From NCBI GenBank assembly GCA_028015205.1, contig CM051519.1, positions 93,455,539-93,519,538 of the forward strand: a DNA stretch of 64,000 nt, read 5' to 3'. How positions within the stretch are numbered: the first letter of the stretch is position 1; each line of letters starts with the position of its first letter. The notes under the pieces were generated by a model, which did not search any database, was not told the DNA's origin, and saw only the letters and a list, made by a program, of their open reading frames with translations. This document shows positions 62,801-63,284 of this stretch, piece by piece. A program made the position numbers and the translations under genes. Source of the DNA: Mytilisepta virgata. Its lineage: Eukaryota; Mollusca; Bivalvia; Mytilida; Mytilidae.

Positions 62801-63141
62801 TGTAGTTACAAAGTAAAAGGACAACCAGTAATGGGTCAGATGGTTCCTGCCAGTTATGTGGTATGTATGTACTCTATGATTTAAAAAAGATGTAGACAAT
62901 ATATATTTAATCATTCAGTTTTCTTGTCCAAATCAGTTCTTATGATGATTTATGACTTCTGTATTAGATCTCTGATACTCAATTCATTCTTTTAAAATAT
63001 CTGTTACAGAAATTATCAGATAAACTAGCAGAAGAGACAAGATGTTTGTTAGTGAAATCGTATCCCATCATTAGACACAATCAGCTGTTGAAGATTGTTA
63101 AACAGTCATCAATAGATTTAGATGAGGATGAACTGAAACAG
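14733..63141 (+). CDS. LRRK2: LRRK2-type leucine-rich repeat kinase, first 38 coding exons (3' partial)
   Basis: Thirty-eight exons join in a single frame with all phases consistent to 4719 nt (1573 residues). In order: armadillo-type helices (about residues 1-605), an ankyrin repeat (611-650), a linker, a serine-rich hinge (about 770-950), LRRs (about 960-1285), the Roc GTPase domain (about 1325-1505) and the beginning of COR. COR (remainder), kinase and WD40 lie outside. LRRK2 is a cytosolic, membrane-recruited Ser/Thr kinase and GTPase that phosphorylates Rab GTPases. The armadillo/ankyrin N-terminus argues for LRRK2 rather than LRRK1. Signatures: P-loop G-Y-G-G-K-G-K-S (1335-1342), D-F-A-G-Q-E (1390-1395), G-T-H-Y-D. 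Spacing is almost residue-for-residue with human LRRK2, whose P-loop begins about six residues later. Introns carry unusual tandem arrays seeded on splice sites. Exons are listed separately. Confidence 0.93.
15313..15492 (+). CDS. LRRK2: LRRK2-type exon 2 (residues 37-96), armadillo region
   Basis: V-L-N-L-K-S-C-I-V-E-K-I-P ... K-R-Y-V-Y-S-I-I-E-D-L-C-E-A-D is an amphipathic helical repeat. The acceptor ATTATTCAG has a poor pyrimidine tract. Phase 1 in and out; donor GTATGT. Intron 2 (758 bp) holds a tRNA-headed SINE at about 15888-16196. Confidence 0.8.
15888..16196 (+). mobile_element. SINE family A, plus orientation
   Basis: A tRNA-like head has an A box (TGGTGTAGTGGTTAGC) and a B box (GGTTCAATTAC), followed by a non-tRNA body ending in the GGGATTAGTATAAG region and an AT-rich tail with TAAATAAATAAG. 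Reverse copies lie at about 20495-20860 and, as a fragment, at about 38525-38610. Confidence 0.75.
16251..16406 (+). CDS. LRRK2: LRRK2-type exon 3 (residues 97-148), armadillo region
   Basis: D-Q-Q-M-I-T-V-C-S-H-P-D-N-L-Q-I-I-V-D-D then a helical stretch ending H-L-I-T-K-Q-T-K. Acceptor TTTTAG, donor GTACTT; phase 1 to phase 1. Intron 3 (948 bp) contains a perfect-stem hairpin at 16798-16850. Confidence 0.85.
16798..16850. repeat. Intronic hairpin
   Basis: TCACTCACAAACTT and AAGTTTGTGAGTGA are perfect inverted copies around a 6-base loop, extended by the imperfect pair GACCAGG / ATGGTC. A stable stem in RNA or a small fold-back element. Confidence 0.7.
17355..17480 (+). CDS. LRRK2: LRRK2-type exon 4 (residues 149-190), armadillo region
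   Basis: E-T-I-C-Q-Y-L-V-T-H-N-I-H-M-L-I ... V-C-L-I-C-L-V-H-L-I-K-E, an armadillo-like helix set. Acceptor TTTTACAG, donor GTAATT, phase 1 in and out. Intron 4 (1316 bp) starts with a MITE-like element at 17510-17786; no further exon is needed, as phases match across it. Confidence 0.87.
17510..17786. mobile_element. MITE-like element with short terminal inverted repeats
   Basis: TTAAGGTATCCGGACCATAA at the left end is mirrored by TTATGGGCCGGATACCTTAA at the right end, about 277 bp overall. No coding capacity; superfamily not assigned. Confidence 0.75.
18797..18919 (+). CDS. LRRK2: LRRK2-type exon 5 (residues 191-231), armadillo region
   Basis: D-T-A-K-R-S-L-L-Q-S-G-F-M ... Q-K-T-G-L-K-L-F-I-S-A. 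Acceptor TTACAG, donor GTATTT, phase 1 in and out. The last 26 nt plus the donor recur 58 bp downstream as a diverged copy. Intron 5 (907 bp) also has the 118-bp array. Confidence 0.87.
18894..19009 (+). repeat. 58-bp tandem duplication of exon 5 end plus donor
   Basis: TGGGTTAAAG...GTGCAG|GTATTTTATT starting at 18894 is echoed at 18952 by TGGGCTAAAG...CTGCAG|GTGTTTTATG. The spacing is 58 bp at both TGGG and GT. The copies are clearly diverged, so this is an old event. The second GT lies at 18978. Confidence 0.8.
19200..19580 (+). repeat. 118-bp tandem array, about 3 copies
   Basis: AGCAACAGATGTTACAGG occurs at 19266, 19384 and 19502, each 118 bp apart, with a partial unit before the first. 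Copies are nearly identical, so recent. Unlike the other arrays it does not contain exon sequence. Confidence 0.9.
19827..19933 (+). CDS. LRRK2: LRRK2-type exon 6 (residues 232-267), armadillo region
   Basis: V-Q-D-E-E-S-G-I-L-G-T-D-E-Y-I-S-Q-W ... M-T-R-H-L-E-D-Y-T-V-Q. Acceptor TTTTAG, donor GTGAAT; phase 1 in, phase 0 out. Intron 6 (982 bp) has a short HINE-like element (20037-20172) and a reversed SINE A (about 20495-20860). Confidence 0.85.
20037..20172 (+). mobile_element. Short HINE/Helitron-like element
   Basis: Begins TTATACCCTCGCTCCC and ends with GGGGGTATC, a GTGAGC-AATG-GCTCAT hairpin and a CTTGT terminus about 10 nt later. A hairpin just inside a CT-rich terminus is the hallmark of Helitron-type 3' ends. 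Confidence 0.6.
20495..20860 (-). mobile_element. SINE family A, minus orientation
   Basis: The reverse complement of the SINE at 15888-16196, with an extra internal block. The tRNA-like head is at the right end (GAATCGAACC is the complement of a B box). The AT-rich tail is at the left (TTTATTTATAG). Confidence 0.7.
20916..21007 (+). CDS. LRRK2: LRRK2-type exon 7 (residues 268-297), armadillo region
   Basis: M-Y-G-C-R-A-V-A-V-M-M-E-N-K-P-E-S-A-V-W. Acceptor TATTTCAG, donor GTAAGA, phase 0 in, phase 2 out. Intron 7 (1477 bp) holds a MITE-like element and a 0.7-kb HINE. Confidence 0.85.
21020..21184. mobile_element. MITE-like element, about 165 bp
   Basis: The left end CCTTCAGG...TTATGGAATTTCTCCAACC mirrors the complement of the right end, which reads GGTGGAAAAATTCCATAA ... 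TTGAAGG. An internal inverted pair is built on AAATTTT/AAAATTT. It starts 13 bp after the exon 7 donor. Confidence 0.65.
21711..22415 (+). mobile_element. HINE/Helentron-like element with internal repeats
   Basis: The 5' end carries a palindrome AGCTCACCTGGCC / GGCCATGTGAGCT. The body contains three degenerate units of about 120 bp (for example CATCTATGGAAGG, TTTGCATAA). The 3' end has a hairpin AGGCTCA/TGAGCCT directly before CTTGTTT. The same ends frame the longer element at 58390-59973, so both are full copies of one family. Confidence 0.8.
22485..22591 (+). CDS. LRRK2: LRRK2-type exon 8 (residues 298-333), armadillo region
   Basis: Q-E-P-I-H-T-M-C-M-G-A-M-L-T-H-R-K-N-H-K-V-Y-V-E-A-C-N-A-I-Y-W-L-A-A. 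Aligns with the human LRRK2 segment containing W-H-R-K-N-K-H-V-Q-E-A-A-C-W-A. Acceptor TTTCCAG, donor GTAAGT; phase 2 in, phase 1 out. Intron 8 (1090 bp): nothing recognised beyond AT-rich sequence. Confidence 0.92.
23682..23811 (+). CDS. LRRK2: LRRK2-type exon 9 (residues 334-376), armadillo region
   Basis: E-R-L-C-S-N-L-M-G-K-N-V-H-T-A-I-M-D-G-L ... A-A-G-L-K-S-L-R-G-L-C. Acceptor TTTTTTCAG, donor GTAAGC; phase 1 in, phase 2 out. Intron 9 (918 bp): nothing recognised. Confidence 0.9.
24730..24863 (+). CDS. LRRK2: LRRK2-type exon 10 (residues 377-421), armadillo region
   Basis: D-T-N-K-R-K-L-I-K-D-E-R-F-F-S-M-V ... Q-L-E-A-T-S-T-L-A-C-V-A-D-I. Acceptor TATTTCAG, donor GTATGC; phase 2 in, phase 1 out. 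Intron 10 (808 bp) has AT-rich repeats of ATGTAATTAATTACATTGGC near 25380-25520. Confidence 0.9.
25672..25800 (+). CDS. LRRK2: LRRK2-type exon 11 (residues 422-464), armadillo region
   Basis: F-L-E-D-I-H-I-K-I-I-Q-G-L-D-R-F-V-N-N-A-T-M-Q-E-V-G aligns well with human LRRK2 around F-K-N-D-I-H-K-L-V-L-A-A-L-N-R-F-I-G. Acceptor ATTTCAG, donor GTAATT, phase 1 in and out. Intron 11 is 371 bp; nothing recognised. Confidence 0.93.
26172..26252 (+). CDS. LRRK2: LRRK2-type exon 12 (residues 465-491), armadillo region
   Basis: E-N-A-S-E-M-L-I-M-A-G-A-S-H-H-L-I-K-V-M-K-K-Y-P. Acceptor TATTTCAG, donor GTAAGT, phase 1 in and out; the split codon encodes Tyr. Intron 12 is 345 bp, nothing recognised. Confidence 0.9.
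26598..26740 (+). CDS. LRRK2: LRRK2-type exon 13 (residues 492-539), armadillo region
   Basis: L-Q-K-K-G-L-I-L-I-Q-L-L-A-D-K-K-M-F ... D-G-L-A-E-I-I-C-Q-A-L. Acceptor TTCATAG; weak donor GTTTAG; phase 1 in, 0 out. Intron 13 (3044 bp) contains nested transposons (26968-29220) and a dispersed repeat at about 29335-29520. Confidence 0.85.
26968..29220. mobile_element. TIR element (TACCGTAAT ends) interrupted by a HINE
   Basis: The left terminus TACCGTAATTACTCTAATTA is mirrored by TAATTAGGGTTATTACGGTA at the right terminus. Both carry a further CTAATTATTGGACACT-type block. Inner segments near 27030 and 29125 share GTCGAAAAAATAGAG. About 1.4 kb of the interior is a later HINE insertion (27156-28553), leaving about 0.85 kb of original element. 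Confidence 0.75.
27156..28553 (+). mobile_element. HINE/Helitron-like element with 174-bp satellite
   Basis: The 5' end has a perfect hairpin ACCCCCGCTTTTGA / AAAAAAGCGGGGT, then a GTCC microsatellite (27207-27292). The body is about seven tandem units of 174 bp (CCATCCGCAACTCC starting at 27468, then every 174 bp). The 3' end has GTGAGC-TTT-GCTCAC followed by AGTATTTCTAG, a textbook Helitron-type terminus. Confidence 0.85.
29335..29520 (+). repeat. Diverged dispersed repeat
   Basis: Similar to about 12430-12620: CAAATTTTCAA, CACACGAACCTATA, then ATC/TTACT runs and AATCCTTAA. Family unknown. Confidence 0.4.
29785..29899 (+). CDS. LRRK2: LRRK2-type exon 14 (residues 540-577), armadillo region
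   Basis: A-C-V-A-I-Q-I-L-G-E-I-G-H-E-V-S-E-R-L-V-S-R-G-C-H-K-I-L. Acceptor TTTTAAG, donor GTAAGT; phase 0 in, 1 out. Intron 14 (1704 bp) has a TIR element (30042-30309) and a palindrome (30673-30770). Confidence 0.9.
30042..30309. mobile_element. TIR element with GGTGTATAGGTCG motifs
   Basis: GTATAATTTTTGGTGTATAG at the left is mirrored by CTATACTCCAAAAATTACAG and CTATAGTCATAAAATTACTG on the right. Internal CGACCTAT motifs repeat in both orientations. Related in sequence to 48475-48705. Confidence 0.6.
30673..30770. repeat. Near-perfect palindrome in intron 14
   Basis: GTGTGTAGTTAACCTAATAC with GGTATATA pairs with TATATACC and GTATTAGGTCAACTACACAC around a 35-bp loop. Fold-back or MITE. Confidence 0.75.
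31604..31701 (+). CDS. LRRK2: LRRK2-type exon 15 (residues 578-610), end of armadillo region
   Basis: E-L-Q-D-L-I-C-D-C-M-Y-V-M-G-L-N-Q-D-L-K-S-K-M-L-C-T-C-T-K-G-V-L-I. Acceptor TTTTCAG, donor GTAAGA; phase 1 in, 0 out. The last 41 nt and the donor are repeated twice more in intron 15 (706 bp). Confidence 0.9.
31661..31940 (+). repeat. 97-bp tandem array of exon 15 end plus donor, 3 copies
   Basis: AGTCAAAGATGTTGTGTAC starts at 31661, 31758 and 31855 (spacing 97). The first copy is the real exon end. All three keep ACTCATA|GTAAGATTTT, so three equal donors exist. The intronic copies differ from the exon at one site (TACGTGC against TACATGC). Near identity means a recent origin. Confidence 0.95.
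32408..32527 (+). CDS. LRRK2: LRRK2-type exon 16 (residues 611-650), ankyrin repeat
   Basis: G-A-E-C-L-L-E-L-G-A-D-V-N-Y-T-D-D-G-I-T-C-L-C-Q-A-V is a clear ankyrin unit and aligns with human V-E-C-L-L-L-L-G-A-D-A-N. Acceptor TATTCAG, donor GTAAGC, phase 0 in and out. Intron 16 (1069 bp) carries two different SINEs in a row. Confidence 0.95.
32702..32945 (+). mobile_element. SINE family B, plus orientation
   Basis: The head GGTGGCCGAGTGATCTAGG resembles a Leu/Ser tRNA A box; GTTCGAATCC is a B box. The body includes CTCCGGGTACTCTGGCTTCC and ends with an (AAAC)n tail. Other copies: 37963-38243 (+) and 57268-57508 (-). Confidence 0.85.
33128..33493 (+). mobile_element. SINE family C, plus orientation
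   Basis: The head CTCGGTGGTCTTGTGGTAGC with a degenerate B box (GGTTTGATGCC), a long body (GACTGGTCGGCTTGGGGTCA) and a tail of ATTCATCCATCCATC. A 3' portion recurs at 41008-41222. It ends about 100 bp before the exon 17 acceptor. Confidence 0.8.
33597..33696 (+). CDS. LRRK2: LRRK2-type exon 17 (residues 651-683)
   Basis: N-V-T-D-L-W-K-P-L-R-L-S-L-E-L-G-M-D-T-E-V-G-N-I-I-T-G-H-I-L-G-Y-I, corresponding to the segment after the ankyrin repeats. Acceptor CTGCAG, donor GTGATA (ATATAG|GTGATAG); phase 0 in, 1 out. The exon end founds a 2.4-kb minisatellite in intron 17 (2941 bp). Confidence 0.88.
33670..36066 (+). repeat. 44-bp minisatellite of exon 17 end plus donor, about 54 copies
   Basis: The unit runs GTGATAGATCAGGTGGGTAA, TCGGACATATACTGGGATAT, ATAG. 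The first unit's GGACATATACTGGGATATAT is the coding end of exon 17, so every unit rebuilds ATATAG|GTGATAG. Some units are shortened to about 33 bp. At 34836, 34957 and 35078 a 121-bp higher-order unit (44+44+33) repeats. The last units, after about 35950, are degenerate (TTTTTTGG), the usual decay at an array edge. Long minus-strand open frames here are by-products. Confidence 0.97.
36638..36736 (+). CDS. LRRK2: LRRK2-type exon 18 (residues 684-716)
   Basis: E-Q-A-L-W-N-N-L-G-L-E-T-L-K-T-E-W-M-T-V-A-F-A-R-L-P-L-L. Acceptor TTAACAG, donor GTTTGT, phase 1 in and out. Intron 18 (451 bp) shows nothing. Confidence 0.85.
37188..37358 (+). CDS. LRRK2: LRRK2-type exon 19 (residues 717-773)
   Basis: L-S-K-Q-L-A-H-R-I-K-T-S-F-E-R-K-N-R-R-L-L ... 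basic, helical, after the ankyrin part. Acceptor TTTTCAG, donor GTAAGT; phase 1 in and out. Intron 19 (1874 bp) holds a SINE B (37963-38243) and a SINE A fragment (about 38525-38610). Confidence 0.88.
37963..38243 (+). mobile_element. SINE family B, plus orientation
   Basis: Best preserved copy: GGCCTCGGTGGCCGAGTGG head, GTTCGAATCTC B box, CTCCGGGTACCCTGGCTTCC body and an (AAAC)n-type tail. Confidence 0.9.
38525..38610 (-). mobile_element. SINE family A-related fragment
   Basis: CTGTAGCGGCCATTAGCCCA and the ACTACAGAAGAGGTCTTTA block match the inner part of the reversed SINE at 20495-20860. Ends not definable. Confidence 0.5.
39233..39424 (+). CDS. LRRK2: LRRK2-type exon 20 (residues 774-837), serine-rich hinge
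   Basis: Contains M-H-R-S-N-S-D-G-M-L-K-F (Ser790), which resembles the human LRRK2 R-H-S-N-S-L-G site around Ser935, a 14-3-3 docking serine. Also L-S-P-I-L-S-P-R-S-S and S-D-G-N-E-S-S-D. Acceptor TTAAAAG is pyrimidine-poor; donor GTATTG; phase 1 in and out. Intron 20 (679 bp) holds a HINE (39582-39803). Confidence 0.85.
39582..39803 (+). mobile_element. Short HINE/Helitron-like element
   Basis: The 5' palindrome ATGCCCCGCCAC / GGCTGGGGCAT; the 3' end GTGTCTTATAGACAC hairpin followed by ATTTTCTAGTTT. About 220 bp, non-coding. Confidence 0.8.
40104..40250 (+). CDS. LRRK2: LRRK2-type exon 21 (residues 838-886), hinge
   Basis: V-V-Y-P-V-F-E-S-D-Q-N-E-V-D-D-W-K-K ... low-complexity, charged linker without a domain. 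Acceptor TTTTCAG, donor GTAAGA, phase 1 in and out. Intron 21 (1682 bp) has the 3' part of a SINE C (41008-41222). Confidence 0.85.
41008..41222 (+). mobile_element. SINE family C, 5'-truncated
   Basis: GACTGGTCGGCTCGGAGTCA through ATTCATCCATCCATC matches the 3' half of 33128-33493; the tRNA-like head is absent, as in 5'-truncated retrocopies. Confidence 0.8.
41933..42006 (+). CDS. LRRK2: LRRK2-type exon 22 (residues 887-911), basic Ser-Pro hinge
   Basis: G-P-W-G-R-K-S-R-S-P-S-P-R-T-T-M-N-R-N-F-S-F-N-Q. The S-R-S-P-S-P cluster looks like a kinase target site. Acceptor ATTTCAG, donor GTAAGA; phase 1 in, 0 out. Intron 22 (2246 bp) holds a HINE (about 42738-43940). Confidence 0.85.
42738..43940 (+). 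mobile_element. HINE-like element with degenerate internal repeats
   Basis: Starts TTTGTCTCGCCTGCGATGA with a GCGACTTTT-type inverted partner and TTTCCGGCGGCGACGGC. The body repeats units of about 150-170 bp containing TTTCATGGTTGAGTGACCTG and ACCACCATATCTGGTCAATA. The 5' end is shared with 49031-49862. The right limit is uncertain. Confidence 0.65.
44253..44370 (+). CDS. LRRK2: LRRK2-type exon 23 (residues 912-950), hinge
   Basis: D-F-L-S-S-T-R-Q-E-S-D-L-S-D-S-N-I-E-H-R ... S-S-S-I-D-S-L-L-S; serine-rich, analogous to human S-D-S-I-S-S-L-A-S just before the LRRs. Acceptor ACTGTAG, donor GTAAGT; phase 0 in, 1 out. Intron 23 (794 bp): nothing recognised. Confidence 0.87.
45165..45361 (+). CDS. 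LRRK2: LRRK2-type exon 24 (residues 951-1016), first LRRs
   Basis: F-E-I-V-L-L-D-V-S-S-N-K-I-K-D-L and F-L-Q-K-I-N-F-S-S-N-N-L-K-I-V-P-G-E-I-F give two LRR units. Acceptor TTTCTAG, donor GTTTGT; phase 1 in, 0 out. Intron 24 (1101 bp): nothing recognised. Confidence 0.92.
46463..46573 (+). CDS. LRRK2: LRRK2-type exon 25 (residues 1017-1053), LRRs
   Basis: L-E-Q-F-E-A-K-K-N-Y-L-T-K-I-P and L-K-H-L-D-L-R-E-N-K. Exactly 37 codons, phase 0 both sides. Donor GTAAGA. Intron 25 (903 bp) has a 40-bp array from 46642 and a HINE-like start at 47007. Confidence 0.92.
46642..46883 (+). repeat. 40-bp minisatellite, 6 copies
   Basis: AGACTGGAGAATAAGTGTGA recurs every 40 bp from 46642, six times, nearly identical. 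It starts about 70 bp after the exon 25 donor. GGAGAATAAG resembles the exon end GGAAAATAAG, but the match is too short to prove descent. Confidence 0.93.
47007..47400 (+). mobile_element. HINE-like element, degraded
   Basis: Begins TTAGCTTACCTTGCC with GGGGCCATGTGACCTATTGC, a decayed version of the AGCTCACCTGGCC start at 21711 and 58390. The 3' hairpin end was not found. Confidence 0.5.
47477..47616 (+). CDS. LRRK2: LRRK2-type exon 26 (residues 1054-1099), LRRs
   Basis: L-T-F-L-D-L-S-S-N-V-I-Q-D-L-P and L-S-H-L-Y-L-N-C. Acceptor TTTCAG, donor GTAACT; phase 0 in, 2 out. Intron 26 is 534 bp; nothing recognised. Confidence 0.92.
48151..48302 (+). CDS. LRRK2: LRRK2-type exon 27 (residues 1100-1150), LRRs
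   Basis: L-K-D-L-K-V-L-E-L-S-R-N-Y-I-K-I-I-T-D-K-F-L aligns closely with human L-K-E-L-K-I-L-N-L-S-K-N-H-I-S. A second unit is L-K-T-L-D-L-E-N-N-G-I. Acceptor CTTTTCAG, donor GTATAA; phase 2 in, 1 out. Intron 27 (1648 bp) has a TIR element and a HINE. Confidence 0.94.
48475..48705. mobile_element. TIR element (TACCGTAATTT ends)
   Basis: TACCGTAATTTATGGACTAT with AGGTCGG at the left; CCGACCTATACACC and AAAAATTATGGTA at the right. A second copy of the left motif sits at about 48545. About 231 bp. Confidence 0.65.
49031..49862 (+). mobile_element. HINE-like element, TCTCGCC family
   Basis: Starts TTTGTCTCGCCTTGACGGAG with a GCGAGACATAGG partner and a GGC triplet run. Two units of about 170 bp carry GGGGATCCACTAGTGGTAGG. 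It ends with the hairpin GATAACAGTTTTTGTTATC. A TAACTATAAG microsatellite lies near 49515-49550. Confidence 0.7.
49951..50074 (+). CDS. LRRK2: LRRK2-type exon 28 (residues 1151-1191), LRRs
   Basis: L-P-V-L-T-K-L-K-L-N-R-N-K-L. Acceptor TTTTTTCAG, donor GTATGT; phase 1 in, 2 out. Intron 28 (1010 bp) has a fold-back element at 50313-50416. Confidence 0.9.
50313..50416. mobile_element. Fold-back element with long inverted arms
   Basis: AAAATATCCTGATTTTACCA plus GGGTAGGCCCTT pairs with AAGGGCCTACC plus TGGTAAAATCAGGATATTTT. About 104 bp, almost all stem. A further half-motif is at 50566-50590. Confidence 0.85.
51085..51196 (+). CDS. LRRK2: LRRK2-type exon 29 (residues 1192-1229), LRRs
   Basis: L-R-K-L-D-L-S-D-N-N-I-E-N-F-P-P-P-N-T-W-K-S aligns with human L-R-S-L-D-M-S-S-N-D-I-Q-Y-L-P and H-W-K-S. 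Acceptor TTCACAG, donor GTAGGT; phase 2 in, 0 out. Intron 29 (3098 bp) holds two head-to-tail TIR elements and a hairpin. Confidence 0.94.
51807..52622. mobile_element. TIR element copy 1 (TACCGTAAAATC ends)
   Basis: TACCGTAAAATCTCTATTTA with TTCGTC is mirrored by GACGAATAAATAGAG and TTATTACGGTA. 816 bp. The interior is shared with copy 2 just downstream, including a small minus-strand frame (52336-52533). Confidence 0.85.
52626..53378. mobile_element. TIR element copy 2 (TACCGTAAAATC ends)
   Basis: Same ends and interior as copy 1, 753 bp, starting 4 bp after it in the same orientation. The two differ by scattered substitutions and indels. Confidence 0.85.
53605..53685. repeat. Hairpin element
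   Basis: AACCTGGTTTGGGTCAGTTT and ATAAACCGC pair with GCGGTTTAT and AAATGGACCCAAATCAGGTT around a tiny loop; about 80 bp, nearly all stem. Confidence 0.8.
54295..54366 (+). CDS. LRRK2: LRRK2-type exon 30 (residues 1230-1253), LRR
   Basis: L-N-L-E-G-S-K-S-W-T-K-L-E-T-L-Y-V-D-G-N-N-I-S-E, matching human S-R-V-E-K-L-H-L-S-H-N-K-L-K-E. Exactly 24 codons, phase 0 both sides. Acceptor TTTTAG; the donor is GTTAGT. The exon end founds a 1-kb minisatellite in intron 30 (1400 bp). Confidence 0.9.
54346..55402 (+). repeat. 41-bp minisatellite of exon 30 end plus donor, about 25 copies
   Basis: The unit is GTTAGTCAGTTATAACATAG then TATGGAAATAATATTAGTGA and G. GGAAATAATATTAGTGAG is the coding end of exon 30, so each unit rebuilds GTGAG|GTNAGT. 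Some units read GTAAGT (for example near 54486, 54526, 54650, 54937, 54978), others GTTAGT or a 4-bp-shorter GTCAGT form. Confidence 0.97.
55767..55877 (+). CDS. LRRK2: LRRK2-type exon 31 (residues 1254-1290), last LRRs
   Basis: L-P-K-E-I-G-Q-L-S-S-L-T-S-L-D-I-S-F-N and S-L-P-D-E-M-G-R-C-S-R-M-W-E, nearly the same as human I-P-P-E-I-G-C-L-E-N-L-T-S-L-D-V-S-Y-N and F-P-N-E-M-G-K-L-S-K-I-W-D. Phase 0 both sides; donor GTATAA. Intron 31 (972 bp) holds a displaced copy of intron 33 including the exon 34 acceptor. Confidence 0.95.
56136..56612 (+). repeat. Direct copy of intron 33 with exon 34 acceptor
   Basis: A 129-bp unit (CATCTCTGATTCTTCACAG at 56136, 56265 and 56394) is followed by 56466-56612, which matches 59975-60112: GAGATAAAGATAAATATATT through TTTGCATTGTAG|GTTTG. 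The match stops 5 nt into exon 34. At the place where intron 33 carries the HINE (58390-59973) this copy is uninterrupted. Confidence 0.93.
56850..56945 (+). CDS. LRRK2: LRRK2-type exon 32 (residues 1291-1322), LRR-Roc linker
   Basis: F-R-F-R-G-V-D-L-Q-L-D ... V-K-D-L-I-S-F-L-H-N-K-L-K-K corresponds to human K-D-I-I-R-F-L-Q-Q-R-L-K-K before the Roc domain. Acceptor TTTTAG, donor GTATTT, phase 0 both sides. Intron 32 (661 bp) holds a reversed SINE B. Confidence 0.92.
57268..57508 (-). mobile_element. SINE family B, minus orientation
   Basis: Reverse of the copies at 32702 and 37963: CCACTCGGCTACCGAGGCC is the complement of the tRNA-like head and GAGATTCGAAC of the B box. It ends about 100 bp before the exon 33 acceptor. 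Confidence 0.9.
57607..57749 (+). CDS. LRRK2: LRRK2-type exon 33 (residues 1323-1369), Roc P-loop
   Basis: M-K-V-M-I-V-G-Y-G-G-K-G-K-S-T-L-L is the GTP-binding P-loop (Gly1335-Ser1342, Lys1341 catalytic). T-P-T-V-G-I-I-V-K-D-W contains the switch I threonine. Acceptor TTTTGAAG, donor GTAAGA; phase 0 in, 2 out. Intron 33 (2357 bp) is mostly a repeat block plus a 1.6-kb HINE. Confidence 0.96.
58123..58388 (+). repeat. 129-bp repeat block in intron 33
   Basis: GCCTGAAATAGCCAACATGG occurs twice here and twice at 56200-56360. It is continuous with the intron sequence after the HINE, so block plus 59975-60106 equals the segment copied at 56136-56606. Confidence 0.9.
58390..59973 (+). mobile_element. 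HINE/Helentron-like element, 1.6 kb
   Basis: The 5' palindrome AGCTCACCTGGCC / GGCCATGTGAGCT, then a GTCC/GTCGTCC microsatellite, two long internal units (about 58480-59100 and 59115-59690), and a 3' hairpin AGGCTC-TGGT-GAGCCT before CTTGTTT. Non-coding. The empty site is preserved at about 56461-56467 (TTTCATATGAGATAAAG). Confidence 0.88.
60107..60233 (+). CDS. LRRK2: LRRK2-type exon 34 (residues 1370-1412), Roc switch II
   Basis: F-E-R-Y-R-K-D-L-G-K-K-V-Q-Y-I-L-S-T-W-D-F-A-G-Q-E-E-F-Y-S-T-H. D-F-A-G-Q-E is the G3 box; Gln1394 stands where human LRRK2 has Arg1398. Acceptor TTGTAG|GTTTG; donor GTAGGT; phase 2 in, 0 out. Skipping it (127 nt) shifts the frame. The acceptor exists in three genomic copies. 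Intron 34 (1719 bp) has a 65-bp duplication (about 60575-60705) and the 47-bp array. Confidence 0.95.
60575..60706 (+). repeat. 65-bp tandem duplication
   Basis: ACATAGTTTATTTTGCTATG through ACTTTAAGATAAAGAACA occurs twice in a row with one or two differences. It does not include a splice site. Confidence 0.9.
60855..61979 (+). repeat. 47-bp minisatellite of exon 35 acceptor plus start, 24 copies
   Basis: TTTAAATTTTTAG|GTTGTAC recurs every 47 bp. GTTGTACTT starts at 60872 and the real exon at 61953: 1081 bp, exactly 23 units. Each unit also carries AATGCACAAAGGTATAGAAG, matching the exon start except that the exon has two extra A (CTTAAAATGC). Every unit thus holds a full decoy acceptor. Variants at RAAGACRTG give a light mosaic. 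Confidence 0.98.
61953..62145 (+). CDS. LRRK2: LRRK2-type exon 35 (residues 1413-1476), Roc G4
   Basis: V-K-P-W-L-S-N-I-Y-A-R-A-P-G-C-P-V-I-V-V-G-T-H-Y-D holds the T-H-x-D G4 box. Asn1433 and Arg1437 are the equivalents of human Asn1437 and Arg1441, both mutated in familial Parkinson's disease. Phase 0 in, 1 out; donor GTTTGT. The true acceptor is the last of 24 tandem copies. Intron 35 is 284 bp. Confidence 0.94.
62430..62532 (+). CDS. LRRK2: LRRK2-type exon 36 (residues 1477-1510), end of Roc
   Basis: G-F-P-D-I-K-E-F-C-P-I-D ... E-L-E-R-L-R-E-K-I, matching human G-F-P-A-I-R-D-Y-H-F-V-N. Acceptor ATTCCAG, donor GTATTT; phase 1 in, 2 out. Intron 36 is 273 bp. Confidence 0.9.
62806..62860 (+). 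CDS. LRRK2: LRRK2-type exon 37 (residues 1511-1529), Roc-COR junction
   Basis: Y-K-V-K-G-Q-P-V-M-G-Q-M-V-P-A-S-Y-V, matching human I-R-D-Q-L-V-V-G-Q-L-I-P-D-C-Y-V. Acceptor CTTGTAG, donor GTATGT; phase 2 in, 0 out. Intron 37 is only 149 bp. Confidence 0.92.
63010..63141 (+). CDS. LRRK2: LRRK2-type exon 38 (residues 1530-1573), start of COR
   Basis: L-S-D-K-L-A-E-E-T-R ... Q-L-L-K-I-V-K-Q-S-S-I-D-L-D-E-D-E-L-K-Q, matching human R-L-L-Q-L-T-R-E-N-Q-L-Q-L-D-E-N-E-L. Acceptor TTACAG, donor GTATTC, phase 0. The next exon lies outside. A short HINE-like fragment (TTAGCACACCTGGCCC) follows at 63186-63230. Confidence 0.92.
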
Positions 63142-63284
63142 GTATTCTTATTATACTTGTCTGATATGTTATTGGATATCATTATTAGCACACCTGGCCC
63201 AAAGGAACATGTGACCTATTGCAATCATTAAAACTTGTTTTACTGTAATTTTAAAGCATTAATTTATTGACACTTTAAGAAGTT